The translations under genes were made by a program, and so were the position numbers. A stretch of 64,000 nt of DNA from contig NZ_JALBWV010000037.1 in NCBI RefSeq assembly GCF_022678645.1, positions 1 to 64,000 on the forward strand. Direction: 5' to 3'. The notes under the pieces are model-generated. The model did no database searches, was not told the origin of the DNA, and worked only from the letters and a program-made list of their open reading frames with translations. Below are positions 25,259-34,093 of the stretch, piece by piece (position 1 is the first letter of the stretch; each line of letters begins with the position of its first letter). The DNA is from Saccharopolyspora soli (GTDB lineage Bacteria > Actinomycetota > Actinomycetes > Mycobacteriales > Pseudonocardiaceae).

Positions 25259-25866
25259 CCGACCTCCTGGAAGCGCACCCGCACGCCGGGGCGCAGCAGT
25301 GCCGGTGGTTCCCGGTCGACGCGCCAGATCTCCAAGTCGGTGCGCCCGATCAACTGCCAGCCGCCGGGCGACTCGCGCGGGTAGATGCCGCTGAACGCAC
25401 CGGCGAGACCCACCGAACCCGGCGGCACCTTGGTCCGCGATTCGGTCCGGCGCGGCACCACCAGTTCCGGTGGTCCACCGGAGAGGTAGCCGAAACCTGG
25501 TGCGAATCCGCCGAAAGCGACCGTCCACTCCGCACTCGTGTGCCGGTGCACCACTTCCCGTTCGGTCAGCCCGGTCAGCTTCGCGACCTCCGCGAGATCC
25601 GCGCCGTCGTAGACCACCGGCACGCGCAGCAGATCACCACCGCTGCGCGCAGCATCGACCGGCTTGACCGCCCGCACCGCAGCCTCGATCTCGGCGATGT
25701 TGGCGCGCTGCGGATCCAGGTGCAGCAGCAGCGTCCGCGCAGCCGGGACCAGGTCCGTGACGCCGTCGGGTGGGTTTTCCGCGAGCACGGCGTAAAGCGC
25801 CTGCACGGCTTCGAGATCGGCCAGCTCGATCAGCAGCCCCGAATCGGCGCATGGCAGGAAACGCAT
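25255..25866 (-). CDS. pxpB: 5-oxoprolinase subunit PxpB (KipI family)
   Basis: A 203-residue AHS1/KipI-type protein. It starts [15 protein letters not shown] and has the diagnostic GGFAPGFGYLSGGPPEL near residue 126, RRTESRTKVPPGSVGLAG and the end YPRESPGGWQLIGRT. In Bacillus the homologue KipI also inhibits kinase KinA, but in most bacteria the protein works with PxpA/PxpC as 5-oxoprolinase. The ATG shares a base with the pxpA stop (TGATG), and the stop overlaps the pxpC start. Confidence 0.9.
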   Translation of the reverse strand: MRFLPCADSGLLIELADLEAVQALYAVLAENPPDGVTDLVPAARTLLLHLDPQRANIAEIEAAVRAVKPVDAARSGGDLLRVPVVYDGADLAEVAKLTGLTEREVVHRHTSAEWTVAFGGFAPGFGYLSGGPPELVVPRRTESRTKVPPGSVGLAGAFSGIYPRESPGGWQLIGRTDLEIWRVDREPPALLRPGVRVRFQEVG

Positions 25867-26627
25867 CACAGACCTCGCGAAGTGAACGGCGCCAGCTCGA
25901 CTCCGGCGGCCACCAGCCGGTCCCGCACGGCCTCGGCGATGACCACCGCGCCCGGACTGTCGCCGTGCACGCAGATCGAATCGGCGCTGATCTTGATCGC
26001 GGTGCCGTCGATGGCCCTGATCGGCTCCCCAGCGGCGAGCTTCAGGCAGCGGTCCGCGATGGTCTCGGGATCGTGCAGCACCGCACCGGGTTCGCGCCGC
26101 GACACCAGAGTGCCTTCGGGGGTGTAGGCGCGGTCGGCGAAGGCTTCGCGGAACACCCGCAGTCCGGCCCGCTCCGCCTGGGCCAGCCACTGCGAACCGG
26201 GCAGGCCCAGCACGGCCAGCGAGGAGTCGTAGCTGCGCACCGCGTCGACCACGGCGGCGGCCTGGTCGCTGTGGTGCACGATCGCGTTGTAGAGCGCGCC
26301 GTGCGGCTTGACGTAACCGACCTCGGTCCCGGCGATGCGGGCGAATCCGGCCAGAGCGCCGATCTGGTAGATCACGTCGTTGGTCAACTCGGTCGGCGGC
26401 ACGTCGATGAACCGGCGGCCGAAACCCGCCAGATCCCGGTAGCTGACCTGGGCCCCGACCGCGACACCCAGCTTGGCGGCCTGCTGCACGGCCTGCCGGA
26501 TCACCGTGGCATCGCCCGCGTGGTAGCCGCAGGCGACGTTCGCGCTGGTGACGACGCCCAGCAGCGCCTCGTCGTCGCTTAGCTCCCAGCGCCCGAAGCC
26601 TTCCGCGAGGTCCGAGTTGAGGTCCAT
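25866..26627 (-). CDS. pxpA: 5-oxoprolinase subunit PxpA (LamB/YcsF family)
   Basis: A 253-residue YcsF-family protein. The N-terminal [19 protein letters not shown] and [13 protein letters not shown] are the family signatures, followed by [16 protein letters not shown] and VKPHGALYN. PxpA performs the pyroglutamate-binding half of the oxoprolinase. I start at ATG 26627, five bases after GAGG; the GTG at 26633 overlaps that site. It is the first intact gene of the operon pxpABC-DUF1445, whose promoter region also serves the divergent GntR gene. Confidence 0.9.
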   Translation of the reverse strand: MDLNSDLAEGFGRWELSDDEALLGVVTSANVACGYHAGDATVIRQAVQQAAKLGVAVGAQVSYRDLAGFGRRFIDVPPTELTNDVIYQIGALAGFARIAGTEVGYVKPHGALYNAIVHHSDQAAAVVDAVRSYDSSLAVLGLPGSQWLAQAERAGLRVFREAFADRAYTPEGTLVSRREPGAVLHDPETIADRCLKLAAGEPIRAIDGTAIKISADSICVHGDSPGAVVIAEAVRDRLVAAGVELAPFTSRGL

Positions 26628-26634
26628 GCCCACC

Positions 26635-26715
26635 TCACTTCCGCAGCGCGGCGACGCCGCCGATCGAATCGAATCCCGATTGGGAGGTCAGCAACCAGGT
26701 GACCACGATCAGCAT
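26635..26715 (-). pseudogene. Possible 3' remnant of an operon gene before pxpA
   Basis: On the minus strand an open frame reads [20 protein letters not shown] and ends in RK with a TGA eight bases before the pxpA ATG, the spacing of translationally coupled genes. Its hydrophobic then polar pattern looks like the end of a transporter. Upstream in the same frame nothing transporter-like can be read. It may be the leftover of a lost transport gene of the pxp operon; a short leader peptide is the alternative. Confidence 0.35.
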
Positions 26716-26837
26716 CCCCTTGGGGGCGCTGGTATCCCCCGAGCGGGTCGAGCTGCTCGGACGCCGTGGTCGCCGGAGCGATGACACTCCGATCAACGTG
26801 TCGGGATCAACGTGAACACCGTTCAGGGAACGATAGT

Positions 26838-26854
26838 GAATTGTTGAACAATTC
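26838..26854. promoter_or_regulatory. GntR/FCD operator candidate
   Basis: GAATTGTT-G-AACAATTC is a perfect 17-base palindrome between pxpA and the divergent GntR gene. The core TTGTTGAACAA agrees with the FadR-subfamily pattern TnGTnnnACnA. A regulator bound here could control both directions. Confidence 0.65.
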
Positions 26855-26923
26855 TGCAATACCCTGTGCGGAACTTTCTCGTTAGACTGCGGATCAACTG
26901 CCAGGGCGTCGTTGGGAGCTGGA

Positions 26924-27625
26924 TTGACCACCGCGGACCCGTGGGTGGACCTACTCGCGGCCGATCGGTCGCTGTTGGACCGCACCAGCACAGCCGAGCG
27001 GGTCGCCGATGTGCTGCGGCAACGCATCATCGACGGCGCGCTCGCACCAGGCACCCGGCTGTCCGAGGAAAGCGCTGGCCGGGCGCTGGCGGTCTCCCGC
27101 AACACCCTGCGCGAGGCGTTCCGGCTGCTGGTGCACGAGCGGCTGCTGGTGCACGAATTCCACCGTGGCGTGTTCGTCCGGGTGCTCAGCGCCGACGACG
27201 TGATCGACCTCTACCGGATGCGGCGGCTGCTGGAGACCAGTGCGGTGCGCCGCGCCGCCGAGGCCGCACCAGAGCTGGTGGCAGCCGTGGATCGCGCGGT
27301 GAGCGACGGCGAGCGCGCGGCCGAGGCCGAGCGCTGGTTGGACGTGGGCACCGCGAACATGCGCTTCCACGAGGCGCTCGCCGCGCTGGCCGCCAGCCCG
27401 CGGGTCAACGAGACGATGCGGCAGTTGCTCGCCGAGCTGCGCTTGGCATTCCACGTGATGTCCCGCGCGCAGGAGTTCCACGAGCCCTACCTGGAACTGA
27501 ACCGCGAGATCGCGGACCTGATCAGCCAGCGGGCGATGCAAGCCGCCGCGGACCGCCTCGACGAGTACTTCGACGCCGCCGAAACCCAACTCGTCGCGGC
27601 CTACCGGGACTACACCCCGAAATGA
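26924..27625 (+). CDS. GntR family regulator, FCD (FadR) type
   Basis: About 233 residues. The winged HTH spans RVADVLRQRIIDGALAPGTR through LSEESAGRALAVSRNTLREA at about residues 22-62; the C-terminal all-helical FCD domain contains the metal-binding pattern LYRMRRLLETSAV, MRFHEALAALAASPRV and a late EHxxL-like AAADRLDEYF. No ATG precedes the domain; TTG 26924 has GGGAG at good spacing, with TTG 26912 as alternative. Divergent from pxpABC, so it probably regulates 5-oxoproline use and its own gene through the 26838-26854 palindrome. Confidence 0.85.
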   Translation: MTTADPWVDLLAADRSLLDRTSTAERVADVLRQRIIDGALAPGTRLSEESAGRALAVSRNTLREAFRLLVHERLLVHEFHRGVFVRVLSADDVIDLYRMRRLLETSAVRRAAEAAPELVAAVDRAVSDGERAAEAERWLDVGTANMRFHEALAALAASPRVNETMRQLLAELRLAFHVMSRAQEFHEPYLELNREIADLISQRAMQAAADRLDEYFDAAETQLVAAYRDYTPK

Positions 27626-27713
27626 GGCTTCTACTGCGATTGTCGGATTGAACGGCCGTTTCTCGATACGCCATTCGGCAGCATTCCGGCGTCGCCTAGG
27701 ATCAGCGCGCGTG

Positions 27714-28436
27714 ATGCCTCCGTTGAATGCTGTTGTTCAGGGCCATCGGCGACTTGTTGAAGTTCTCTCCGAGCTGACCGATGACCAGGTCGCCGCACCG
27801 TCGCTGCTTCCGGGCTGGAGTCGCGGGCACGTGCTGGCTCACCTGACCGACAATGCGCGGGCTTTCGCGCGGGTTTCGGCGCTCGCGTTGCGCGGCGAAC
27901 TGGTGGACGCCTACGACGGCGGGAGCGAGGAGCGGGACGCGATCATCGAAGGGCTCGCGGGTAGCAGCGCCGACCAGCACCGGGCCGCGGTCGCTCGGCA
28001 CTCCGCCGCGCTCGAAGCCGTGTGGTCGCAGGCGACGGCCGACGACTGGGATCGGCCGGTGCGGTTCCGCAACGGTGACCTGGCCGGGATCGTGCACATG
28101 CGCTGGCGGGAGGTCTGGATCCACCTGGTGGACCTGGATCTGGGCGTCTCACCGCGCGAGTGGAGCTCCGAATTCTCCTGCCACGTCGTCGATTTCCTGC
28201 TGTCCCGACTGCCAGCGGGAGTCGACCTGCGGCAGTCGGACGGCCCGCGCCGGTGGTCGAGCGGCGGAGCCGAGTCCGACGGCCACGTCGAGATCAGCGG
28301 CCGGGCCCGCGATCTGGCGGCCTGGTTGGCGGGTCGGACACCGCAGCAATCCCCGGCCGGTCCGCTGCCGGATCTCGGGCCGTGGCCACCGCACCCCGAT
28401 CCGATCCCGGACGAAGCCCGCCGATCCGCCAGCTGA
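27714..28436 (+). CDS. Maleylpyruvate isomerase/DinB superfamily (mycothiol-dependent type) protein
   Basis: A 240-residue protein with the MDMPI N-terminal domain. The helix VVQGHRRLVEVLSELTDDQ, the motif GWSRGHVLAHLTDNARAF with metal-binding His around 46-50, and MRWREVWIHLVDLDLG (E-x3-H) give the three metal ligands of this superfamily. The C-terminal part contains the small SCP2-like domain (GHVEISGRARDLAAWLAGR). Such enzymes use mycothiol to isomerise or conjugate substrates, for example maleylpyruvate; substrate unknown. Mycothiol production fits mshB next door. The start is ATG 27714 (GTG 27711 equally close). Confidence 0.8.
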   Translation: MPPLNAVVQGHRRLVEVLSELTDDQVAAPSLLPGWSRGHVLAHLTDNARAFARVSALALRGELVDAYDGGSEERDAIIEGLAGSSADQHRAAVARHSAALEAVWSQATADDWDRPVRFRNGDLAGIVHMRWREVWIHLVDLDLGVSPREWSSEFSCHVVDFLLSRLPAGVDLRQSDGPRRWSSGGAESDGHVEISGRARDLAAWLAGRTPQQSPAGPLPDLGPWPPHPDPIPDEARRSAS

Positions 28437-28468
28437 CCCGGCGGCGGCCATCGGAGCAGGCGGGTGGG

Positions 28469-29311
28469 TCAGGACAGGCCCGCGAAGAGGTCGTATTCCC
28501 AGTTGTGCGGCCCCGTTCCGGGACCTCGCTCGCCGCGCACCAGGAAATAGTGCTCCATCGCGAACTCCGGTCGGCTCACCATCCCAGCGAAGAAACCGCC
28601 GTCGTCGATGTTGACCTGGCTGCGGTAGTGCCGCAGTGCGGCGATCTTCGCGGTGTGGAAAGCGCGGCCGTCGATCATCGTGGTCAGTTCGTCATCCGGC
28701 ACCGTGTAGGGCTCGAAGCCCTCGACGCCCTCCGCCTCGATCTGCTTGAGGATCGAGCGCGGCAGGGCCGTCCAGTACACCTTCGGCACCTGCCACGGTT
28801 CGCCGATCTCCGGGGCGTAATCGGGATCGGCGGCGGGGTCGATCGAGGTCATCACCGCGCGGTGCGCGCCGATGTGGTCCGGGTGGCCGTAGCCGCCGAA
28901 CTCGTCGTAGGTGATCACCACCTGGGGCCGTTCCGCCCGCAGGATCTCGACCATCGCCCTGGTGACCTCGGCGGGATCGGCCCCGGCGAAGGCGTTCTCG
29001 GCGCCGTTGGTGTCCGTACCGGCCATGCCGCTGTCCCACCAGCGGCCCGGACCACCAAGCCAGTGGTGCCGGACATCGCCGAACTCGGCCAACGCCGCGC
29101 GGATCTCGCCACGCCGGAACTCGCCCAGCGCACCGGGATTGCCGCGCAGGTACGCGAGGTCATCGGCGACGACCTCGCCGTGTTCCCCGCTGGTGCAGGT
29201 AACCAACGTCACTGATGCGCCGTCCGCGCAGTACCGGGCCATCGTGGCGCCGGTGGCGGTGGATTCGTCATCGGGGTGGGCGTGGACCAGCAGCAGGCGA
29301 CGATCGCTCAT
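28469..29311 (-). CDS. mshB: N-acetyl-1-D-myo-inosityl-2-amino-2-deoxy-alpha-D-glucopyranoside deacetylase MshB
   Basis: A 280-residue PIG-L-family zinc deacetylase. The motif AHPDDE is at residues 11-16 and GYGHPDHIGAH at 141-150, giving zinc ligands His12, Asp15 and His146, one position off the M. tuberculosis MshB numbering. The catalytic Asp14 is present. MshB deacetylates GlcNAc-inositol, the second enzymatic step of mycothiol synthesis after the glycosyltransferase and phosphatase. The ATG at 29311 begins right before the first strand. A mycothiol S-conjugate amidase (Mca) would be longer in its C-terminal region; length and the YDEFGGYGHPDH context favour MshB. Confidence 0.85.
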   Translation of the reverse strand: MSDRRLLLVHAHPDDESTATGATMARYCADGASVTLVTCTSGEHGEVVADDLAYLRGNPGALGEFRRGEIRAALAEFGDVRHHWLGGPGRWWDSGMAGTDTNGAENAFAGADPAEVTRAMVEILRAERPQVVITYDEFGGYGHPDHIGAHRAVMTSIDPAADPDYAPEIGEPWQVPKVYWTALPRSILKQIEAEGVEGFEPYTVPDDELTTMIDGRAFHTAKIAALRHYRSQVNIDDGGFFAGMVSRPEFAMEHYFLVRGERGPGTGPHNWEYDLFAGLS

Positions 29312-29463
29312 GGGCACCGAGCCTAACCAGCCGCACCGACATCGGACGGCGAACACCGAACAGGTCACATTCGGGCGGGAAATTCCGGCATTGTTCGCCC
29401 ACCGGTCAACCGGAACCCGGCCGGTGCGGGCGACGATCTCGGCGAGCGAATCGAGGAGGCATT

Positions 29464-30378
29464 GTGTCTGGTTTTACCCGACGGGGAGTTCTCGGCATGG
29501 CCGGAGTCGCGGCGGTCGCCGGTGTGCTGGGAACGGGTCAGGCAGCGGCGAAACCGACCGGCGAAGCGCTGATCGGGCCTGCCAAGGGCGAGCAGTTGCA
29601 CGTGATGAGCTTCAACATCCGCTACGACGCGAAGGCCGCCCCGCCCAGCCCCGATGCCTGGAGCACTCGGCGGCCCGTCCTCGCCGAACTGCTGGGCACC
29701 GAGCAGCCCACCCTGCTGGGCGTCCAGGAGGCGTTGTACAGCCAGGTCAAGGAGGTCCTGTCGGACGTCCCGCCGCACTACGACTGGATCGGGCTGGGCC
29801 GCGAAGGCGGCGGTCGCGGCGAGTTCATGTCGATCTACTTCGACACCCGCCGCCTGGAACCGCTGGACTACGACCACTTCTGGCTCTCCGACACGCCGAA
29901 CGTGATCGGTTCGGCGTCGTGGGGCAACACCGTGGTCCGGATGGTCACCTGGGTGCGCTTCCGGGATCAGCGGACCGGTCGCGAATTCACCCACGTCAAC
30001 ACGCACTTCGACCACCAGTCGGAGAACTCCCGGCAGCGCAGCGCGCAGCTGGTGCGCGACCGAATCGCCGGGTTCGACGCCGCGCTGCCGGTGGTGCTGA
30101 CGGGCGACTTCAACACCCCGGCCGAGAAGTCGGAGTCCTACCGCATCCTGACCGGCGGCGGTTTGACCGACGGCTGGACGAGCGCCGCCGAGCAGCTCAC
30201 CCCGGCGTGGGGCACCTTCGCCGGGTACCAGGAGCCGGTGGTGGGCAACGACCGGATCGACTGGATCCTGCACAACGACCGCGTTCGGGTCCTGCAGACC
30301 GCGATCAACACCTACCGCCGCGACGGCTGGTTCCCGTCCGACCACCTGCCGGTGCAGACCCTGATCGAACTCAGCTGA
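29464..30378 (+). CDS. Secreted endonuclease/exonuclease/phosphatase family protein
   Basis: A 304-residue EEP-fold hydrolase with a Tat signal (TRRGVLGMAGVAAVAG at residues 5-20, cleavage after AAA). Active-site landmarks are MSFNIRYD (Asn), GVQEAL (metal-binding Glu), THFDHQSE (His), LTGDFNTP (Asp-x-Asn) and the terminal SDHLPV (Asp-His). This pattern is shared with secreted phosphodiesterases, sphingomyelinase-like and nuclease-like proteins, and substrate cannot be decided. GTG 29464 follows GGAGG. Expression should be ended by the perfect hairpin at 30393-30445. Confidence 0.85.
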   Translation: MSGFTRRGVLGMAGVAAVAGVLGTGQAAAKPTGEALIGPAKGEQLHVMSFNIRYDAKAAPPSPDAWSTRRPVLAELLGTEQPTLLGVQEALYSQVKEVLSDVPPHYDWIGLGREGGGRGEFMSIYFDTRRLEPLDYDHFWLSDTPNVIGSASWGNTVVRMVTWVRFRDQRTGREFTHVNTHFDHQSENSRQRSAQLVRDRIAGFDAALPVVLTGDFNTPAEKSESYRILTGGGLTDGWTSAAEQLTPAWGTFAGYQEPVVGNDRIDWILHNDRVRVLQTAINTYRRDGWFPSDHLPVQTLIELS

Positions 30379-30392
30379 CCCGGTCGTCGCGG

Positions 30393-30445
30393 AAGTGATC
30401 ACGAGCACCACCGACGCGTTCGGACCGTGCTCGTGATCACTTTTT
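30393..30445 (+). terminator. Rho-independent terminator
   Basis: A perfect 16-bp stem, AAGTGATCACGAGCAC at 30393-30408 with its complement at 30427-30442, is followed by a run of five T (30441-30445). It lies 15 bases after the phosphodiesterase stop and before the KimA-like gene. Confidence 0.85.
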
Positions 30446-30600
30446 CCCTCCCCGCAAGGAACTTCCTGCCGATTTCCATACGTCCGGCCGCCGGGTCTTG
30501 ACGGCTCCTTGAGCTCGCCGCCAGCGGAATATTCCTAGCCTGAGCTCGGCAATCCGGCCGCTGCCCAGGCGGCCTGAACACCGTCGGGACAGGAAGAACC

Positions 30601-32412
30601 GTGAACACTGCAGGATCGGTCGAGGATCGGCATCGGCTCACCGCACTGACCGGAACGGTCGGGCTCGGGCTGGATGCGTTGGCGTCGGTGTCCTACGGAC
30701 CCGAGGCGATCGTGCTGGTGCTGGCGGCCGCGGGTGCGGTCGGGATGACGTGGACGCTGCCGGTCACCGGGGTGATCGTGCTGCTGCTGGTGGTGCTGGT
30801 GGCCTGCTACCGCCAGGTGATCCGCGCATACCCGGACGGCGGCGGTGCCTACACCGTGGCGCGCCGGAACCTGGGAGCGAGGGCGGGACTGATCGCCGCG
30901 GCATCGCTGGTGGTGGATTACGTGCTCAACGTGGCGGTTTCGATCGCCGCCGGAGTCGCTGCCCTGACCTCCGCGTTCCCGGTACTGCTGCCGTGGACCG
31001 TGGAGTTGTGCCTCGGCGCGCTGGCGTTGGTCACCCTGGTGAACCTGCGCGGTCTGGTGACCAGCGCGCGGCTTTTCATCCTGCCGACGCTGGTCTTCGT
31101 GGCATCGGTGGCAGCCGTGGTGCTGGTCGGCCTGGTCCGCGGGGCGCCGCTGCACCCGCTGCCGCCGTCGACCCAGCCCGCCACCGTTGGCGCGGTCGGC
31201 GTGCTGCTGGTGATCGCCGCTTTCGCGAACGGCTGCGCCGCGCTCACCGGTGTGGAGGCGATCGCGAACGCCACCCCGTCGTTCCGCAAGCCGCGCGCTG
31301 GGCGCGCGCGTCGGGCCGAGGCCGGTCTCGGGGCGGTGCTGGGCCTGCTGCTGCTCGGATTGGCGGTGCTGATCCAGCAGTTCGACGCCCGGCCGGTGGA
31401 CGGGCGCACCCTGCTGTCACTGGTCGCCGAGGGATCGCTGGGCAGCGGGTTCGGCTACGTGGTGGTGCAGATGGCGACCGTGCTGCTGCTGGCCCTCGCG
31501 GCGAACACGTCCTTCGGTGGACTTCCGGTGCTGGCCGCGCGATTAGCCTCCGACGGCTACCTGCCGCACCTGTTCGGCCTGCGCGCCGACCGGCTCGTGC
31601 ACCGCTACGGCGTGCTCGTGCTGGCCGTCCTCGCCGGTGGTCTGCTGCTGTTCAGCGGTGGTGACGTCGCCGTGCTCGTGCCGATGTTCGCGGTCGGCGT
31701 CTTCATCGGATTCTTCCTCTGCCAGATCGGCATGGTGCGGCACTGGGCAGCCGACCGGGGACGCGGGTGGCGGTCGCGGGCCGCCGTCAACGGACTTGGC
31801 GCGGTGTTCACCGCTGTTGCCGCGATCGTCATCATCGCCACCAAGTTCATCGAGGGCGCGTGGCTGATCATGCTGGTGGTACCGGTCCTGGTGGTGATCT
31901 TCAGCCGGGTCCGCGCCGCGTACGACCGGATGGGCCGCGAACTCGGGGTGGGGAGCCTGCCGCCGCAGCCGCACGAGCTGGACACGCTCGTCGTGGTGCC
32001 GGTCGCGGCACCCACCCGGCTGGCCGCGGAGTCGTTGTCCACCGCGCTCGGGATGGGACATCGGGTGGTCGCGGTGCACGTGACCTTCCCCGGCGAGTTC
32101 GACCAGGCACGGGCGATGCAGCAGGCATGGCTGGATTGGCGGCCGGAGGTGCCGATCGTCGTGCTGGAGGCCGACCGGCGCGAGCTCGGCGCTCCGCTGG
32201 CCCGCTTCGTCCGCGATGCCGACGCCGAGCGGGTGATCGTGTTGATCGGCGAAGTGCAACCGCGTCGGCGCTGGGAGCGGGTGTTGAAGAACCACCGCGG
32301 CGCCGTGATCGCTCGGCGGCTGTCCCGAAGCACGAACGCGGTGGTGTGCCGACTCCGCCTCCCGCTGACCCCGACCCCCGCCTTGACTGCGGCGGGCACG
32401 CCCCGCCCCTGA
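30601..32412 (+). CDS. APC-superfamily potassium importer, KimA-like
   Basis: A 603-residue transporter. About twelve membrane helices (residues 25-440) are followed by a soluble C-terminal domain (from about residue 455: LDTLVVVPVAAPTRLAAESL) of the universal-stress/adenine-nucleotide-binding type. The N-terminal GLGLDALASVSYGPEAIVL is typical of KimA (YdaO), the proton-coupled K+ importer controlled by cyclic di-AMP in Bacillus, rather than of amino-acid permeases. GTG 30601 follows AGGAAG. The upstream leader (30446-30600) was searched by eye for a ydaO riboswitch; none was convincing. Regulation through the C-terminal domain is therefore more likely. Confidence 0.8.
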   Translation: MNTAGSVEDRHRLTALTGTVGLGLDALASVSYGPEAIVLVLAAAGAVGMTWTLPVTGVIVLLLVVLVACYRQVIRAYPDGGGAYTVARRNLGARAGLIAAASLVVDYVLNVAVSIAAGVAALTSAFPVLLPWTVELCLGALALVTLVNLRGLVTSARLFILPTLVFVASVAAVVLVGLVRGAPLHPLPPSTQPATVGAVGVLLVIAAFANGCAALTGVEAIANATPSFRKPRAGRARRAEAGLGAVLGLLLLGLAVLIQQFDARPVDGRTLLSLVAEGSLGSGFGYVVVQMATVLLLALAANTSFGGLPVLAARLASDGYLPHLFGLRADRLVHRYGVLVLAVLAGGLLLFSGGDVAVLVPMFAVGVFIGFFLCQIGMVRHWAADRGRGWRSRAAVNGLGAVFTAVAAIVIIATKFIEGAWLIMLVVPVLVVIFSRVRAAYDRMGRELGVGSLPPQPHELDTLVVVPVAAPTRLAAESLSTALGMGHRVVAVHVTFPGEFDQARAMQQAWLDWRPEVPIVVLEADRRELGAPLARFVRDADAERVIVLIGEVQPRRRWERVLKNHRGAVIARRLSRSTNAVVCRLRLPLTPTPALTAAGTPRP

Positions 32413-32478
32413 GCTGACATCGGGGATCCCACAGCGAGGCGGCTGCTGAGGTTCCGCTACGCAAACCACTCTTGAAAC
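32413..32478. repeat. Dispersed repeat element (second copy)
   Basis: Read on the minus strand it contains GTTTGCGTAGCGGAACCTCAG (first 20 bases shown at 32445-32465 region) and CTCGCTGTGGGATCCCCGA, matching the element inside 11639-11698 except for a 13-base insertion there. It begins right after the KimA-like stop codon. Confidence 0.7.
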
Positions 32479-32483
32479 AATCC

Positions 32484-33440
32484 TCAGATCGGGACCAGGA
32501 CGACCCAGACCTGGCCGGGGGCGAACTGGATCGGCTCGCCGGTCGGTGTCGTGTAGCTGGTGCCGACTTCGGGGGTGGGCCGCGACCAGCGGGCTTCGAA
32601 GGACAAACCGTCGCGGAGCACCACGGCTCGTCCGCCGCCCACCGTCTCGGCGAACGGCGACACGTTCCCGACCACGTCCTGGAACGGCGAACCGGACACC
32701 GGAACTTCTTGCAGCACAACCGTGCTCGCGCCGAGTCGACCGCTGTCCGTCGCCGAGTACTCCCGGCCGTCCATCGACACCAGCCACCGCTGATCCGCAG
32801 GCGACCAGGTGAAACCCACGCGAGCGGCCCGGTAGGCGACCTCCTCGTGGCCGTCCGGCACGCCGCCGGACGGGGCGGGGCCGAACACCAGCGGAGAGCT
32901 CGGCGACCAACCTGCGCCGGGCGGCAACCGCGGCGGCCGCACGAAGAGGTTGTGCGGAGCTGTACCGGCTCCCCGGAAGAATGCGCCGGGAACGCTGGCC
33001 TGCGAGGCGATGTTCACCGGCGCCCGGCCGATCTCCGGCAGGAGTTCCGGCGCCGCGCCGGAGAACGCCAGCGTCGGATGGCCGAACTGCGGCAGCAGGC
33101 GCAGATCCGTCTGCCGAGCGCTGCGCACCGGGCCGACCACTGGCGGCTGTCGCGACCCGAAAACCGCTACCAGTCGGCTGATTCCGGCTTCGACGGGTTC
33201 GACGAAGACGATGTCCGCCGAGCCCAGCCCGGTCGGCGGTCGAGCGGGTGGCGAATTGTCCACTTTGACCACCAGCACCGGCGGTCCGACCGGGGGCGGA
33301 GGTGGGGGTGGCGGGGGCGGAGGCGGTGGGGGTGGGGCGGCGATCGGCACCGGCTGGGTCTCGGTGGGTTGCAGTCCCAACCCACCGAGCACCACGATCA
33401 CGACGGAAACCAGAGTGCCGAGCACGCGTAACCACCACAT
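32484..33440 (-). CDS. DUF3048 (YerB-like) domain protein with polyproline linker
   Basis: A 318-residue exported protein. An N-terminal membrane anchor (LGTLVSVVIVVLGGLGL) is followed by a short linker and 15 consecutive prolines, then the DUF3048 fold: VVKVDNSPPARPPTGL, DIVFVEPVEAGISRLVAVF, GPVRSARQTDL and, near the C-terminus, SYTTPTGEPIQFAPGQVWVVLV. The family includes Bacillus YerB lipoproteins; the function is unknown. The proline tract probably spans part of the cell wall. Standalone, ending six bases from the dispersed repeat. Confidence 0.8.
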   Translation of the reverse strand: MWWLRVLGTLVSVVIVVLGGLGLQPTETQPVPIAAPPPPPPPPPPPPPPPVGPPVLVVKVDNSPPARPPTGLGSADIVFVEPVEAGISRLVAVFGSRQPPVVGPVRSARQTDLRLLPQFGHPTLAFSGAAPELLPEIGRAPVNIASQASVPGAFFRGAGTAPHNLFVRPPRLPPGAGWSPSSPLVFGPAPSGGVPDGHEEVAYRAARVGFTWSPADQRWLVSMDGREYSATDSGRLGASTVVLQEVPVSGSPFQDVVGNVSPFAETVGGGRAVVLRDGLSFEARWSRPTPEVGTSYTTPTGEPIQFAPGQVWVVLVPI

Positions 33441-33523
33441 CGCCCCTCCACGACGGGAGTCATCCGCTGCGGGGTAGCTTCACCCGCTCGGGAGCGCCCG
33501 ACAAGGGGCCGACTGGTCGAGTC

Positions 33524-34093
33524 TCACCGGTACGGACGTCGGTTGCGTGCCTCCGCCGCTGCTCGCGCCCACCACACGAGCTGGTCCAGCATCGTCTTGG
33601 CGGCGGCCGCGGGACCGTCGCTGTCCTTGGGATTTCCGGCCTCGTCGAAGCGGCCGTGGACGTAGTGGAAGCTGACCGTTTCGCGCACGGTCACCGCGTG
33701 CAGTTCGGCGAAGACCTGGCGCAACTGCTCCACCGCCCGCAATCCGCCGGAAATACCGCCGTAGGAAACGAATCCGACCGGCTTGGTCTGCCACTGCACG
33801 TGCGCCGAGTCGATCGCGAACTTCAGCGACGCCGGGTAGCCGTGGTTGTACTCCGGGGTAACCACCACGAACGCGTCGGCGGCGGCCAACCGGTCGGCGT
33901 ACGCGCGCAGTTCCGGGGTTTGGTCGGCCGGATGCACTGCGGGGAGGCCGAGTTCGGCCAGGTCGATGACGTCGATGACCAGCTCCGGGTGCTGCCGCGC
34001 GACGTCGGCGAACCACCCGCCCACCGTTGCGGCGAAGCGGCCCTCCCGCGTGCTGCCGATGATGACGCCTAGTCGGATCGTGTCGTCGGACAT
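33524..34093 (-). CDS. NAD(P)H-dependent FMN reductase
   Basis: A 189-residue flavodoxin-like reductase. FMN phosphate-binding loop GSTREGRFA is at residues 13-21, PEYNHGYPASLKFAID around 79-94 and VSYGGISGGLRAVEQLR near 108-124 are the SsuE/ChrR/ArsH-type hallmarks. Such enzymes reduce quinones, flavins or azo compounds. The ATG at 34093 follows GAGAGGGAG. No partner gene; a general redox-protective role is most likely. Confidence 0.85.
   Translation of the reverse strand: MSDDTIRLGVIIGSTREGRFAATVGGWFADVARQHPELVIDVIDLAELGLPAVHPADQTPELRAYADRLAAADAFVVVTPEYNHGYPASLKFAIDSAHVQWQTKPVGFVSYGGISGGLRAVEQLRQVFAELHAVTVRETVSFHYVHGRFDEAGNPKDSDGPAAAAKTMLDQLVWWARAAAEARNRRPYR

Noticed and set aside
30446-30600. 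A cyclic di-AMP (ydaO) riboswitch before the KimA-like gene
   Set aside because: The conserved aptamer segments could not be found; only weak GC hairpins are present.
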